64,000 bases of DNA from MFD09286-c1 sp963701015 (GTDB taxonomy: Bacteria > Bacteroidota > Bacteroidia > Bacteroidales > DTGW01), in assembly GCA_963701015.1 (NCBI GenBank), contig OY969556.1, positions 2,046,001 to 2,110,000 on the forward strand, read 5' to 3'. Of the stretch, positions 27,983 to 36,834 are shown in pieces. Position numbers and translations under genes: made by a program. Within the stretch, counting starts at the first letter, position 1, and each line of letters opens with the position of its first letter. The notes below the pieces were generated by a model that was not told where the DNA came from, did not search any database, and worked only from the letters and a program-made list of their open reading frames with translations.

Positions 27983-28114
27983 AACCAACGTTCGAGGATA
28001 ACCGCCAGTACGGGTTTTACTTGCAATATTTATCCAGTTGTACAAATATAACAAAAACTTGCTGAAATTTGCAAACCACCCAAACCCGTATTGCGGGTAA
28101 AACCTTTGTTAGTT
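27983..28114 (-). repeat. attC site 24 (family F)
   Basis: 132 bp. Ends AACCAAC and GTTAGTT; arms as site 8. Confidence 0.8.
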
Positions 28115-28560
28115 GCTGGCGCAAATCCCAATTATTTGTACAATTTTTGCATCAAGATTGGTTTGGCGCAACATTTGCCTTTAGGCATTTTTCTACGTAT
28201 GGCTTGCCCTAATATTTTCACAAAAAAAATGGCGTAAAACTTGTAACCATCATTTATGCTTTATATCTGTGCCATAGACCTTGAACCGGGCTGCACAAGT
28301 TTTATGACATTTTTTTAATCATCATCTGTATAATTGAAAATATGGTTGCGCAAAACTAAATTGAAAAACAAGGGCAAGTCCTACGAAACTTTCACTGCAA
28401 ATGTTGTGACGAACCAATATATCGTTTATCCGAAGGTGAAATCAAGGTTGTTTCAAAGAACTCATCTTTATATATAGCACCATCACTCGATAAAAGAGAC
28501 ATAGAAACTTTACTTTATGAAAAACTAAACTCAATATTTATTACCATATAACGCGCTTGC
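28115..28560. other. Cassette without a convincing minus-strand gene
   Basis: 446 bp between sites 24 and 25, with matching ends GTTAGTTGC / GCAACTAAC, so it is a proper cassette. No minus-strand frame of useful length was found. The plus strand has a fragment (28360-28551). The cassette could be a decayed gene, a plus-strand gene, or a non-coding RNA or promoter cassette. Confidence 0.55.
28360..28551 (+). pseudogene. Possible zinc-ribbon gene fragment
   Basis: A 63-codon open stretch without an ATG, immediately after a TAA. It reads HCKCCDEPIYRLSEGEIK and continues with SLYIAPSLDKRDIETLLYE before TAA. The paired Cys suggest a zinc ribbon. Orientation is opposite to all neighbouring cassette genes. 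Low certainty; it may be a remnant whose 5' part is lost. Confidence 0.3.
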
Positions 28561-28691
28561 AACTAACGTTCCTCGGCTATGTAAAGTGCGGGATTTACTT
28601 GCAGGATAAATCCCACTACACAAATATAATTAGAAAGCACTGAACTTGCAAACCCTCTATTACCCGCATTTTATATGAGCCGATGTTGGGC
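28561..28691 (-). repeat. attC site 25 (family A)
   Basis: 131 bp. Ends AACTAAC and GTTGGGC; family A arms. Confidence 0.85.
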
Positions 28692-28704
28692 ACAGTTATT
28701 CTTA

Positions 28705-29385
28705 TTAATTTCCAAATCTGTACCCAATTCCAATTGAACCATAATAATTAAAATCCTTATATGACGAATAAAATTCAGGTTTGTCAATATTAAATTTGAA
28801 AGCATTGCCAAGACCAACTTCTAAGTACCACCGTTTGCTTTTCTCTAAATTAATCAAACCTCCTATATCATAATAAATGCCATATGCTAACTTATAAGAA
28901 TCATTGTCAAAACGATATTCTCCAATAGAACCAATACCAAAATTTATAAAAAACCATCTTATTGAGCCTTGTAAACCAAATGATGCTGCCAATAATCCAT
29001 GAGGAGTATAGCCTATACCAAAAGTAAATCCAGAATTATCAGTGCCTAAAATTAATTTTGTACCAAGAATCCCATAACTTGGTCCATAACCAATACCCAA
29101 ATTAAGATAAGATGAAGTTATTGGTTGTATAATTTCCTTTGTTTTATACTTTACTTTAATTATATCGCTTTTATCAACAAAGCTATTAACATTAATCCCA
29201 TGATTTAAAAAATTAAAATATATTCTTGAACTATCCTCTCTATCAATTTTACAATTCAAATTAACTCCACTTTTTAAAAATATTGTGTCATTTTGAGAAT
29301 ATCCATACAGATTTATGAATATTAAAAATGAAATAAAAAATAACTTTTTGATAAAAATCCTACTTTGTATTAATAAATTTCCCAT
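28705..29385 (-). CDS. Predicted outer-membrane beta-barrel protein
   Basis: 226 residues from the ATG at 29385 (the TTG five codons earlier is less likely). Signal region IKKLFFISFLIFINLYGYSQ. Residues ~35-80 resemble a small beta domain seen before Bacteroidota barrels (TIFLKSGVNLNCKI, DIIKVKYKT). Then barrel strands: YLNLGIGYGPSYG, FTFGIGYTPHG, WYLEVGLGNAFKF and a last YGSIGIGYRFGN. Likely an outer-membrane protein of unknown role. Cassette ends GTTGGGCACA / TGTGCCCAAC. Confidence 0.7.
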   Translation of the reverse strand: MGNLLIQSRIFIKKLFFISFLIFINLYGYSQNDTIFLKSGVNLNCKIDREDSSRIYFNFLNHGINVNSFVDKSDIIKVKYKTKEIIQPITSSYLNLGIGYGPSYGILGTKLILGTDNSGFTFGIGYTPHGLLAASFGLQGSIRWFFINFGIGSIGEYRFDNDSYKLAYGIYYDIGGLINLEKSKRWYLEVGLGNAFKFNIDKPEFYSSYKDFNYYGSIGIGYRFGN

Positions 29386-29439
29386 AAAAAATAAAATCAA
29401 TTAAAATATTTGTTATCTCTTTTTCTCAAGCATAATTGT

Positions 29440-29570
29440 GCCCAACGTTCCTCGGCTATGTAAAGTGCGGGATTTACTTGCAGGATAAATCACACTACAC
29501 AAATATAATTAGAAAGCATTGAACTTGCAAACCTTCTATAACCCGCATTTTATATGAGCCGATGTTGGGC
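29440..29570 (-). repeat. attC site 26 (family A)
   Basis: 131 bp. Ends GCCCAAC and GTTGGGC. Identical in its interior to site 27 (both belong to the tandem 741-bp cassettes). Confidence 0.85.
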
Positions 29571-29575
29571 GCTGG

Positions 29576-29992
29576 TTATTTATTATTAGGACAATCTTTA
29601 TCTGGTAATCTAAATACTAAAGTTATTGAGAACATCTGTCGACAGTTTTTACCATTTTGTTTTCCTGAAGTCCACATACCTGAAGAAAGCATAATCACTC
29701 TTTTAATTTCACTTTCAAAACCGCCAGCAAGAGTTTTATGGAATATTATAGTATCTATATATCCTTTCTCATTTACACGAAATATAACTACAATCCTTCC
29801 TTGAATGCAATTAGTCTTAGCAGAATCTGGATAAATTAACTTTGGAACAAGAAAATTATCTTTAAAATATTGAATATCCTTACCCATAAATGTACCTGAT
29901 TCTTCCACCTGTTGAAAAATCTGATCTTCTTGGCTATACAAATTATTCAAAGTCAAAATCAGAATAAATAATGTTGTCAATAAAGTTTTCAT
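29576..29992 (-). CDS. TonB C-terminal-domain protein, copy 1
   Basis: 138 residues from the ATG at 29992, the start of a signal sequence (MKTLLTTLFILILTLNNLYSQ); the 21 extra codons upstream are not needed. The core is a TonB C-terminal fold: VPKLIYPDSAKTNCIQGRIVV, then KGYIDTIIFHKTL and a final ITLVFRLP. Such periplasmic domains contact TonB-dependent receptors, but no proline-rich spacer or membrane helix is present beyond the signal. Identical copy at 30317-30733. Confidence 0.75.
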   Translation of the reverse strand: MKTLLTTLFILILTLNNLYSQEDQIFQQVEESGTFMGKDIQYFKDNFLVPKLIYPDSAKTNCIQGRIVVIFRVNEKGYIDTIIFHKTLAGGFESEIKRVIMLSSGMWTSGKQNGKNCRQMFSITLVFRLPDKDCPNNK

Positions 29993-30180
29993 AGTCAAAA
30001 TCTTTTTACAATTATATTCAAATAAATCATTGGTTGAGATTGAATCAATAACCAATTATTTGATCGCATAGAATCATATAGTTGATAAACATAAATAAAA
30101 TATAAGACATTACTATTACTTAATCTATCAACACATGATCTTTATAAAACATCGTATTAGATGGCGTTTTCTTAACTTGC

Positions 30181-30311
30181 GCCCAACGTTCCTCGGCTAT
30201 GTAAAGTGCGGGATTTACTTGCAGGATAAATCACACTACACAAATATAATTAGAAAGCATTGAACTTGCAAACCTTCTATAACCCGCATTTTATATGAGC
30301 CGATGTTGGGC
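30181..30311 (-). repeat. attC site 27 (family A)
   Basis: 131 bp. Ends GCCCAAC and GTTGGGC. Sits between the two identical TonB_C cassettes. Confidence 0.85.
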
Positions 30312-30316
30312 GCTGG

Positions 30317-30733
30317 TTATTTATTATTAGGACAATCTTTATCTGGTAATCTAAATACTAAAGTTATTGAGAACATCTGTCGACAGTTTTTACCATTTTG
30401 TTTTCCTGAAGTCCACATACCTGAAGAAAGCATAATCACTCTTTTAATTTCACTTTCAAAACCGCCAGCAAGAGTTTTATGGAATATTATAGTATCTATA
30501 TATCCTTTCTCATTTACACGAAATATAACTACAATCCTTCCTTGAATGCAATTAGTCTTAGCAGAATCTGGATAAATTAACTTTGGAACAAGAAAATTAT
30601 CTTTAAAATATTGAATATCCTTACCCATAAATGTACCTGATTCTTCCACCTGTTGAAAAATCTGATCTTCTTGGCTATACAAATTATTCAAAGTCAAAAT
30701 CAGAATAAATAATGTTGTCAATAAAGTTTTCAT
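30317..30733 (-). CDS. TonB C-terminal-domain protein, copy 2
   Basis: 138 residues with the same predicted protein as 29576-29992. The spacing between copies is 741 bp, and the ~180 bp of 5' flank and the attC are also repeated, so the whole cassette was duplicated in tandem. Only the 3' neighbour of the array differs. No sequence difference was noticed between the two copies. Confidence 0.75.
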   Translation of the reverse strand: MKTLLTTLFILILTLNNLYSQEDQIFQQVEESGTFMGKDIQYFKDNFLVPKLIYPDSAKTNCIQGRIVVIFRVNEKGYIDTIIFHKTLAGGFESEIKRVIMLSSGMWTSGKQNGKNCRQMFSITLVFRLPDKDCPNNK

Positions 30734-30921
30734 AGTCAAAATCTTTTTACAATTATATTCAAATAAATCATTGGTTGAGATTGAATCAATAACCAATTAT
30801 TTGATCGCATAGAATCATATAGTTGATAAACATAAATAAAATATAAGACATTACTATTACTTAATCTATCAACACATGATCTTTATAAAACATCGTATTA
30901 GATGGCGTTTTCTTAACTTGC

Positions 30922-31053
30922 GCCCAACGTTTTCGGCTAAATTGCGTGCGGGATTTACTTGCATAATTTATCAAAATATAACCAAATATAATTAAAAAGC
31001 ATTACATATGAAAACCTTCTGAAACCCGCATGAAATTTGAGCCGATGTTGTAC
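30922..31053 (-). repeat. attC site 28 (family B)
   Basis: 132 bp. Ends GCCCAAC and GTTGTAC; family B arms. Confidence 0.85.
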
Positions 31054-31086
31054 GCCGTAATTTTTTATATTTTTTAGATGTTATAA

Positions 31087-31854
31087 CTATTTCTTAATTT
31101 TAAAAAATGAAAAAACATCTCCTTTATCAATACGATATATAAATTCATCTTTTGTCAACTTAATTATGATTATACTATTTTCTCTATCGTCAAAATAGTT
31201 CTGAATAAGTTTATTATTTTCAAGTCTGAAATTACCTACATGACTATTATGTTTTAGAGTCCCATTATAAATATTGCCATTTTTTTGATAAATAGTAACT
31301 TTGGGTGAATCATCAATTGAATACAATAAGCCATCTTGAACGTTATCGGTAAATTTATCAAACCATCTGTATTGTTGCCATATACCATAAATAGCTGCAG
31401 TATCAATTAATAATGTTGGTTCAGTTATGATTTTCTCATATGTATGAATCATATATGGTAATTCACTTGGGTATACTATTAATATTTCATTCGTCAATTT
31501 TTGAATAATCCATTTACGAGGTTTATTATTTTCATCAGTATATGTGATGTAGAACCCATTGATTTCATACTTTTCCTCAATCTTATTTTGGTCTAAATCA
31601 TAACTATAAAATTTACCATCTTGTGTATATTCATAAGGTCTATTGTCTTGTTTTAATTGGTTTTCAGTCTCACCTGTTTTTGTGTTTGTAAACTTTGAAT
31701 AAATCCATTTACCGATAATTTGATTTTTATCAATTGTTGTTTTCTTTGTTTGGGCGAAAGTTGAATTATTACTGGCATTGAAACTTGAAAACACAAATAC
31801 AATAATCAAAATCACACTAATCTTTGAATTAATATTTGAAGTATCTGTTTTCAT
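31087..31854 (-). CDS. Exported protein with two lipocalin-like domains
   Basis: 255 residues. A signal-type hydrophobic stretch (SVILIIVFVFSSFNA) follows an ~11-residue polar start. Two repeated units follow, each with IIGKWIYSKFTN / IYGIWQQYRWFD and a set of strands (FKSKDL..., EYTQDGKFYSYDL), which resembles the lipocalin-like domain common in Bacteroidota exported proteins. Ligand unknown. Single-gene cassette with ends GTTGTACGCC / GGCGTACAAC. Confidence 0.65.
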   Translation of the reverse strand: MKTDTSNINSKISVILIIVFVFSSFNASNNSTFAQTKKTTIDKNQIIGKWIYSKFTNTKTGETENQLKQDNRPYEYTQDGKFYSYDLDQNKIEEKYEINGFYITYTDENNKPRKWIIQKLTNEILIVYPSELPYMIHTYEKIITEPTLLIDTAAIYGIWQQYRWFDKFTDNVQDGLLYSIDDSPKVTIYQKNGNIYNGTLKHNSHVGNFRLENNKLIQNYFDDRENSIIIIKLTKDEFIYRIDKGDVFSFFKIKK

Positions 31855-31909
31855 ATTTGAGATTTTATAAATCTAAATTAGTTACGTTTTCCGAATTTCT
31901 TTTTATGGC

Positions 31910-32040
31910 GTACAACGTTCCTCGGCTATGTAAAGTGCGGGATTTACTTGCAGGATAAATCCAACTACACAAATATAATTAGAAAGCACTGAACTTGCAA
32001 ACCCACTACAACCCGCATTTTATATGAGCCGATGTTGGCG
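31910..32040 (-). repeat. attC site 29 (family A)
   Basis: 131 bp. Ends GTACAAC and GTTGGCG; family A arms. Confidence 0.85.
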
Positions 32041-32050
32041 GTAGTTATTT

Positions 32051-32488
32051 TTATATTTTTCTTTTTTGACGATATTTATAAATTAGTTCAACAATAATAG
32101 TCGTTATGTATGGAATTATCAAGAAGTAATACGCTGTTTTTAAAAAACTCACATAAGAATGAATATTTAGACTATATGCAATTACAATCACAAAACACAA
32201 ATAGTAAACACTAATCATTCCGGCACCCTTAAATAAGTTAACAAGGTTGTCAGAAATATCAACCTTGATGCTTTGCTCGAACACAAATAATAGTACATTT
32301 ATGAAATACCAACTAATCGAAAAACAAAAGCTAAAAACAATTTTCAATAAAAGGTCACTGTTGATAAAAAAATGATTACCGAATAGATAAATTGAAGCAT
32401 ACCAAAATGGCATTAATACAACTATGGAAATTATACTTGTCTTGGAATATAAGTCAAGCTTATCAAAATCTTTAAATTCAAATGACAT
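32051..32488 (-). CDS. Small four-helix membrane protein
   Basis: 145 residues with hydrophobic helices near residues 16-36, 43-68, 86-106 and 115-136. No signal peptide or motif recognised. It is the second gene of a two-gene cassette and lies 26 bp downstream of the next one, so the pair is probably co-transcribed and might form one membrane complex. Confidence 0.6.
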   Translation of the reverse strand: MSFEFKDFDKLDLYSKTSIISIVVLMPFWYASIYLFGNHFFINSDLLLKIVFSFCFSISWYFINVLLFVFEQSIKVDISDNLVNLFKGAGMISVYYLCFVIVIAYSLNIHSYVSFLKTAYYFLIIPYITTIIVELIYKYRQKRKI

Positions 32489-32514
32489 ATTAATAAATTT
32501 TTATCTGGTTTCAA

Positions 32515-33072
32515 TTAATTCTTTTCTCCTAAATGCAATCGTTCATATAGTAACAAATTTATTCCAGAAATTGAAAAATTGGCTTTTATAAATGCCTGAG
32601 TAAAGCATAAACTTGAAATACTAGACATAACGATTTGAACGTAAAGTCTCGGAGTTATCCATTGTTTTAACATAAAAAGATTAAACAGAATATCGAGGTG
32701 CAAAGCCATATATTTGACTACCGATCCTAATAGAAAAATTATTGCAGCATGTACGGCATATTCTCCATATTTATTTAATCTGCTAATCATTTTAGGTTCA
32801 GAAGTTTTGTCAAGGCTTCTTACCCAAGAAAAACAAATCGAGGCAACTCCAACAAGAATTGCAAATCCGTAGTTTGTCAAAAAAGTAGTATCCTCTTTTA
32901 GGTTTGTAAATGAATATAGTATTAATGTGTATCCAAATAATAGAATAAAAAAGTTTGGTAAATTAACAAGTGTGATTTTATAGAAATTTTCTTTAAAATA
33001 TTTTATACCGTTTATTAATTTTCTAAAAATCCATATAAAAGGGAAAGATAATATATATATAAAATTTCTCAT
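32515..33072 (-). CDS. Multi-helix membrane protein
   Basis: 185 residues from the ATG at 33072. Hydrophobic segments at about residues 5-17, 30-52, 64-80, 105-130 and 145-165. No known family. First gene of the two-gene cassette; ends GTTGGCGGTA / TTACCGCCAAC match over 10 bp. Confidence 0.6.
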   Translation of the reverse strand: MRNFIYILSFPFIWIFRKLINGIKYFKENFYKITLVNLPNFFILLFGYTLILYSFTNLKEDTTFLTNYGFAILVGVASICFSWVRSLDKTSEPKMISRLNKYGEYAVHAAIIFLLGSVVKYMALHLDILFNLFMLKQWITPRLYVQIVMSSISSLCFTQAFIKANFSISGINLLLYERLHLGEKN

Positions 33073-33122
33073 CAATTTTCTGGTCTCAGTTATCTCAAGG
33101 TTCTACTGTTTTTTATAATTAC

Positions 33123-33252
33123 CGCCAACGTTGGCGGTATGGCCAGTAAGGGATTGCGGAGCGACGTTCCTATCAACCGAGACGAAAGATTGATGCGGGT
33201 GATGAACTTCGCATACCTCTGAAACCCTTATTGGCTATACCGCGTGTTGGGC
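33123..33252 (-). repeat. attC site 30 (single variant)
   Basis: 130 bp. Ends CGCCAAC and GTTGGGC. Arms GGCGGTATGGCCAGTAAGGG and CCCTTATTGGCTATACCGC; no obvious extra base. The next gene's stop lies inside it. Confidence 0.75.
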
Positions 33253-33812
33253 GTAGTAATTTTTTTTATCTGTCTAATAATCCAACTTTCTTCTTTGGTT
33301 TCTTTTATGCTACTAAATTTTTCAACCACTTTATCAGTCGAAAGTCCAAGTGCACGAGTTGCATTATATGCTACTAAATACTCCTTGTGGTTACGAAAAT
33401 CATTAAGCACTTTATCTACTCTGCTGTCTTTAAAGTCAGGTAGCATGTATAAAATATCAATAATCTCGTATTGATTATTCAGTCTTTCCGTTTCCTTCAG
33501 GACTATCTCAATCATACGAGAATCATTATTAATCAGAAAAATTGAATGCGCAATTGTAATCTTAAAGTGTTTCGAGCCTTTATCAAGTAAATTATACAAC
33601 TTATCCAACGACAGAGTAGATTTTAAATATCCAAGTCCTATTATTGGCCATGAATCTTTAAGGTCAGCATGTTCAATTAGTTCCTTTTCTGCAATTATCT
33701 TATCAGCTTGGTTAAGCTTGTCTAAAAGGTCAAGAGGAACACCATCTTTTCTTTGAGGCCAAGAATTCGCATTAAGATAATCCTTATAAAAAGCTTCTAA
33801 TTCTTTAGTCAT
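33228..33812 (-). CDS. HEAT-like repeat protein
   Basis: 194 residues, soluble and helical. The repeated helix pairs (LYNLLDKGSKHFKITIAHSIFLI, DSRMIEIVLKETERLNNQYEIIDILYML, VLNDFRNHKEYLVAYNATRALGL) look like HEAT-type repeats, probably a protein-binding scaffold. The last ~8 residues and the stop are encoded within attC 30. Ends match GTTGGGCGTA / TACGCCCAAC. Function unknown. Confidence 0.6.
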   Translation of the reverse strand: MTKELEAFYKDYLNANSWPQRKDGVPLDLLDKLNQADKIIAEKELIEHADLKDSWPIIGLGYLKSTLSLDKLYNLLDKGSKHFKITIAHSIFLINNDSRMIEIVLKETERLNNQYEIIDILYMLPDFKDSRVDKVLNDFRNHKEYLVAYNATRALGLSTDKVVEKFSSIKETKEESWIIRQIKKITTPNTRYSQ

Positions 33813-33843
33813 AATCTGTCATGTTTCCGTTTCTTATTATTAC

Positions 33844-33978
33844 GCCCAACGGTTGGCGCTATGAGCATGTGGCGGGTTTCGAAGAACTTCTTTGTCAAAA
33901 TATTTGCAAAATTTAATTATATGAACTATCTTCGAAAACCGTATAAGCCCCGCCATTGCTTATGAGCGCGTGTTAGGT
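33844..33978 (-). repeat. attC site 31 (family D), left boundary of giant unit II
   Basis: 135 bp. Ends GCCCAAC and GTTAGGT; arms as site 5. Confidence 0.8.
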
Positions 33979-34221
33979 ACAGGGCTTATGTTTCGTTAAA
34001 TTCTGATGGTGTCTATATAATCACAAGTCAATATTACAAAAGTTAATTCAGAGCGCAAAATTGATTTAGTTTTTTGCGTTGGGGGTTTTCTTCATTGCCC
34101 CTTAAAGGGCAAAAGGAGCGTTCGCTTTGCAAGCTCTTTTGGCTTTTTTGCTGACGGGTTGTTTGCGGCGTGAAAGACAAATGTGCTTGCAAACTAGGCT
34201 GTTTTTCTTTCTATACACTAT
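33979..34221 (+). other. Conserved leader of giant unit II
   Basis: Related to 8452-8736 and 46365-46638. Contains the CGCAAAA / TTTTGCG hairpin and, from 34094, a TTGCCC / GGGCAA hairpin. The next ~100 bases (CTTTGCAAGCTCTTTTGG and on) are also shared. Confidence 0.55.
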
Positions 34222-34513
34222 CTTAATTCCATTGGAGACCATCTCGGAGGTGTTGGAAGGTGTCTTGGAGATGTTGGAAGTTATCTCGGAAGCATTGGAA
34301 GGTGTCTCAGAGGTGTTGGGAACCATCTTGGAAACGTTGGAAGCAATCTCGGAGACTTTGGAGACTGTCTCGGAGTTGTTGGAGAGTATCTCGGCAACGT
34401 TGGAGTCAAACTTGGAGGTATTGGAACCAAACTCAGAAACATTGGAAGGTGTCTCGGAGGTGTTGGAACCAATCTCGGAAGCATTGGAGTGTCTCATGGC
34501 AACCTTGGAATGT
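34222..34513. repeat. 21-bp periodic tract of unit II
   Basis: About 14 units, mostly in exact 21-bp register (starts 34222, 34243, then on to 34474; one unit near the end is 19 bp). Units are variants of CTCGGAGGTGTTGGAAGGTGT, unlike the AT-rich units of unit I. The plus strand reads a heptad (L-E-x-x-S-E-x); the minus strand also stays open (S-N-x-S-E-x-x). Both cannot be assumed coding. Confidence 0.9.
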
Positions 34514-34683
34514 ATCAAGTTATCATTTATCGGAAGTGTCCAGTTAATTGTGTAAAACATAATTTTGTTTACTGTATCTAAAAAATAATTCCACAAATAT
34601 TTGTTTTTATTTTTTTCACTTTTTAACTTGCCTACTCATTAATGTTATTTTATTATTTATTAATCTCTTAAACTAAAATCATC

Positions 34684-35640
34684 ATGACAAATGATCAACA
34701 AAGTCGTCTGAGCATGTACTTGGCTGTTAGGGATTTTTTAACCCCAAATGCAACCATTACTGCTAACCTTCCAAATTTTTCTACAAATTTCACAGTTGTT
34801 CAAAACACTATTCCGCTAATTCAAAATGCAGCGGAGCAACAAAAAATTGATAAAAGTGGTATTACGGACAACAAAAAGTTATTGAAAGGCAATTTAGTGA
34901 CTATTGCGGCTGATAATTCCCGCAAGCTTACTACGTATGCTAAATTCACTAATAACTTGCCGTTACTTAGCGAAGTCAGTTTTACTGAAAGCGATTTCAG
35001 AAATTCTTCTGATACTGATTTGAAAGACAAAGCTCAAATTGTTTATGATTTTGCACAAACCAATGTTGCCTCACTTGCAACTTATGGGATAACGGCTGCT
35101 ACCCAAACAGTATTTTTAGCTGCTATTAATGCTTATAATACTGCGTTGGCGGCTCCAAGAGTAGGTACAGTAGTTACAACCCAAGCAACTGGGCAATTAG
35201 TAACATATTTTAAAACTGCCGATACTGCTTTAGATAATATGGATGCAGCTATTGATATTATTAAATTAACACAAGTTGTTTTTTATGCAGGGTATCATAA
35301 TGCCAGAAAAATAATTGATACGGGTGCTGGTTCCCTTGCTTTAAAAGGTTCTGCTACTGATTTACAAAGTGAAGAACCTGTACAAAATGCTACTTTTACT
35401 TTTGCACCAGCAAATAATGCACTATTAAAATCGGCAAGTACCAACGGTAATGGCAATGGAAACGGTGCTGAAAAAATTGTAAAAAAGACTGCCGAAAAAG
35501 GCAATTTTAATATTAAAAGTATGCCTGAAGGAACTTATACTGTTACAATAACTAAACCGGGCTATAAAGATCAAGTTGTTACTGTGAATGTGGTTAATGG
35601 TGAATTAGCCAAATTAGATGTACTTCTTGAAAAAGCATGA
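34684..35640 (+). CDS. Giant-unit signature protein, carboxypeptidase-regulatory-like C-terminus
   Basis: 318 residues, clearly homologous over its full length to 9283-10218. Shared markers: MYLAVRDF near the start, TITANLPNFSTNFTVVQNTIPLIQ, the Ala-rich helical middle, and the C-terminal LPEGTYTVTI-like segment (MPEGTYTVTITKPGYKDQVVT). An extra Gly/Asn-rich loop (NGNGNGNG, residues ~257-264) sits before the last strands. No export signal. Ends 69 bp before a terminator. Function unknown. Confidence 0.75.
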   Translation: MTNDQQSRLSMYLAVRDFLTPNATITANLPNFSTNFTVVQNTIPLIQNAAEQQKIDKSGITDNKKLLKGNLVTIAADNSRKLTTYAKFTNNLPLLSEVSFTESDFRNSSDTDLKDKAQIVYDFAQTNVASLATYGITAATQTVFLAAINAYNTALAAPRVGTVVTTQATGQLVTYFKTADTALDNMDAAIDIIKLTQVVFYAGYHNARKIIDTGAGSLALKGSATDLQSEEPVQNATFTFAPANNALLKSASTNGNGNGNGAEKIVKKTAEKGNFNIKSMPEGTYTVTITKPGYKDQVVTVNVVNGELAKLDVLLEKA

Positions 35641-35708
35641 ATGTTTATTCTAAAATTATTGAAATCATTTTTAAACATCACTTTCAGATAAGATGGATTG
35701 AAATAAGA

Positions 35709-35729
35709 CCCTGCGAAAGTGGGGTTTTG
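35709..35729 (+). terminator. Hairpin terminator after the signature gene
   Basis: CCCTGCGAAAGTGGGGTTTT, same layout as 10227-10248 (GAAA loop, GGGG-T end). Confidence 0.75.
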
Positions 35730-35777
35730 TTATTTAAATGAAAAAACAAGTTTAGTATAATCTTCAATATCTAAAAT

Positions 35778-36287
35778 TTATAATTTCTTATAATCAGAAA
35801 TGAACTTAGATATTTCATTTTCGAAACCTTCTCTACACCAAATTTGTAAGTCTGGTGAAGTATTTTTTTCACCATAATAGGTTATTCTAACATAAAAAAT
35901 GTTCTTATTTACTACAAAAATTTCATGCACTCCTGGATAAGGCTGTGTCTTGTACCTAAAATATCCTATTCCGTGTTCTTTTGATAAAGTATCCATATTA
36001 ACTTTCCCTACCCAAGTTTTCCATTTTTTAATTGAGGTATCATAATCCTCAGCCTCATTAATTAGTACATTTGGCCGCCAGAATGATAATTTTATATCCA
36101 CATAATTTGCTTTAAGTTCAGGACTCTTAATAAAAGGAACTCCATTTTTATCATAATGAAGGAAACGACCAGACAATTTTAAAAATTTAAAATAGAAATA
36201 TGCCTTTTTTATAAGGAATTCATACATTACTAAAAAAAGAACACCTGCTATAAGACTTGTAATTATTCCAGTTAAAAAAGTACACAT
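35778..36287 (-). CDS. Membrane-anchored protein of unknown function
   Basis: 169 residues. One N-terminal membrane helix (TGIITSLIAGVLFLVMYEFLI) and a soluble domain of alternating strands (YVDIKLSFWRPNVLI, HEIFVVNKNIFYVRITYYGE). It recalls the single-helix-plus-sensor proteins seen next to other defence genes, but no family is certain. Last gene in the cargo of unit II. Confidence 0.55.
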   Translation of the reverse strand: MCTFLTGIITSLIAGVLFLVMYEFLIKKAYFYFKFLKLSGRFLHYDKNGVPFIKSPELKANYVDIKLSFWRPNVLINEAEDYDTSIKKWKTWVGKVNMDTLSKEHGIGYFRYKTQPYPGVHEIFVVNKNIFYVRITYYGEKNTSPDLQIWCREGFENEISKFISDYKKL

Positions 36288-36340
36288 ATTTTACTTTATT
36301 AAGATGATTTAAGTTTGCATGATACAATTCAGAATGCCAT

Positions 36341-36586
36341 TTATTTAGATTTAAATAGTTGGCTTAGTAAATATCCAATCAAAACTAATGCTCCAATTCC
36401 TAAAGCAGCATTTACAATATCATCAGAATTTCTATTTGATGAATAATCATTGTACTGATTAGTTGTTATTTTTCCATTTTGGTATAACATAAGCATATAT
36501 TCATCTTTTTCAGCCTTCGTTGCTACCCCTGCTTTGACTTTATCTCCAAGAAAAGAAAGTCTATCGTAATTTAATATAGTGCTCAT
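36341..36586 (-). CDS. Small C-terminally anchored protein
   Basis: 81 residues. Soluble N-terminal half, including a SHOCT-like stretch (LGDKVKAGVATKAEKDEYMLMLYQNGKITTNQY), and one membrane helix near the C-terminus (ALGIGALVLIGYLLSQLF). Overlaps the next gene's stop-start by 4 bp (ATGA), so translation is coupled. Function unknown. Confidence 0.6.
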   Translation of the reverse strand: MSTILNYDRLSFLGDKVKAGVATKAEKDEYMLMLYQNGKITTNQYNDYSSNRNSDDIVNAALGIGALVLIGYLLSQLFKSK

Positions 36587-36822
36587 TTTTTGTCTTTATT
36601 AATGTACTCGATCGCCTGTTTCAAAATTGGAAAAAGATCTTTTAATTGGTCAAGCGTTTGTTGCTGTAAGTTATCTTTATTCTCTAAATCTTTCATTTGT
36701 AATTTTAGATCAGTAACTTGATCTTTAAAAGAATGAAGGGTTTTAAAGTGCCAGTAAATAAAACCTCCTATAACTGAAATTATTCCTAGAATTATTACAA
36801 AAGTTTTTAAAGTCTCATCCAT
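36583..36822 (-). CDS. Small membrane protein with coiled coil
   Basis: 79 residues. N-terminal membrane helix (residues ~7-25) and a charged coiled-coil (FKDQVTDLKLQMKDLENKDNLQQQTLDQLKDL). Coupled to the previous gene by a 4-bp overlap; the two could form a membrane assembly. Function unknown. Confidence 0.6.
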   Translation of the reverse strand: MDETLKTFVIILGIISVIGGFIYWHFKTLHSFKDQVTDLKLQMKDLENKDNLQQQTLDQLKDLFPILKQAIEYINKDKK

Positions 36823-36834
36823 TCTACATAAGGT

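Noticed and set aside
34102..34596. Minus-strand heptad frame opposite the 34127-34555 plus-strand frame
   Set aside because: The repeat leaves several frames open at once, so open frame alone is not evidence for a protein.
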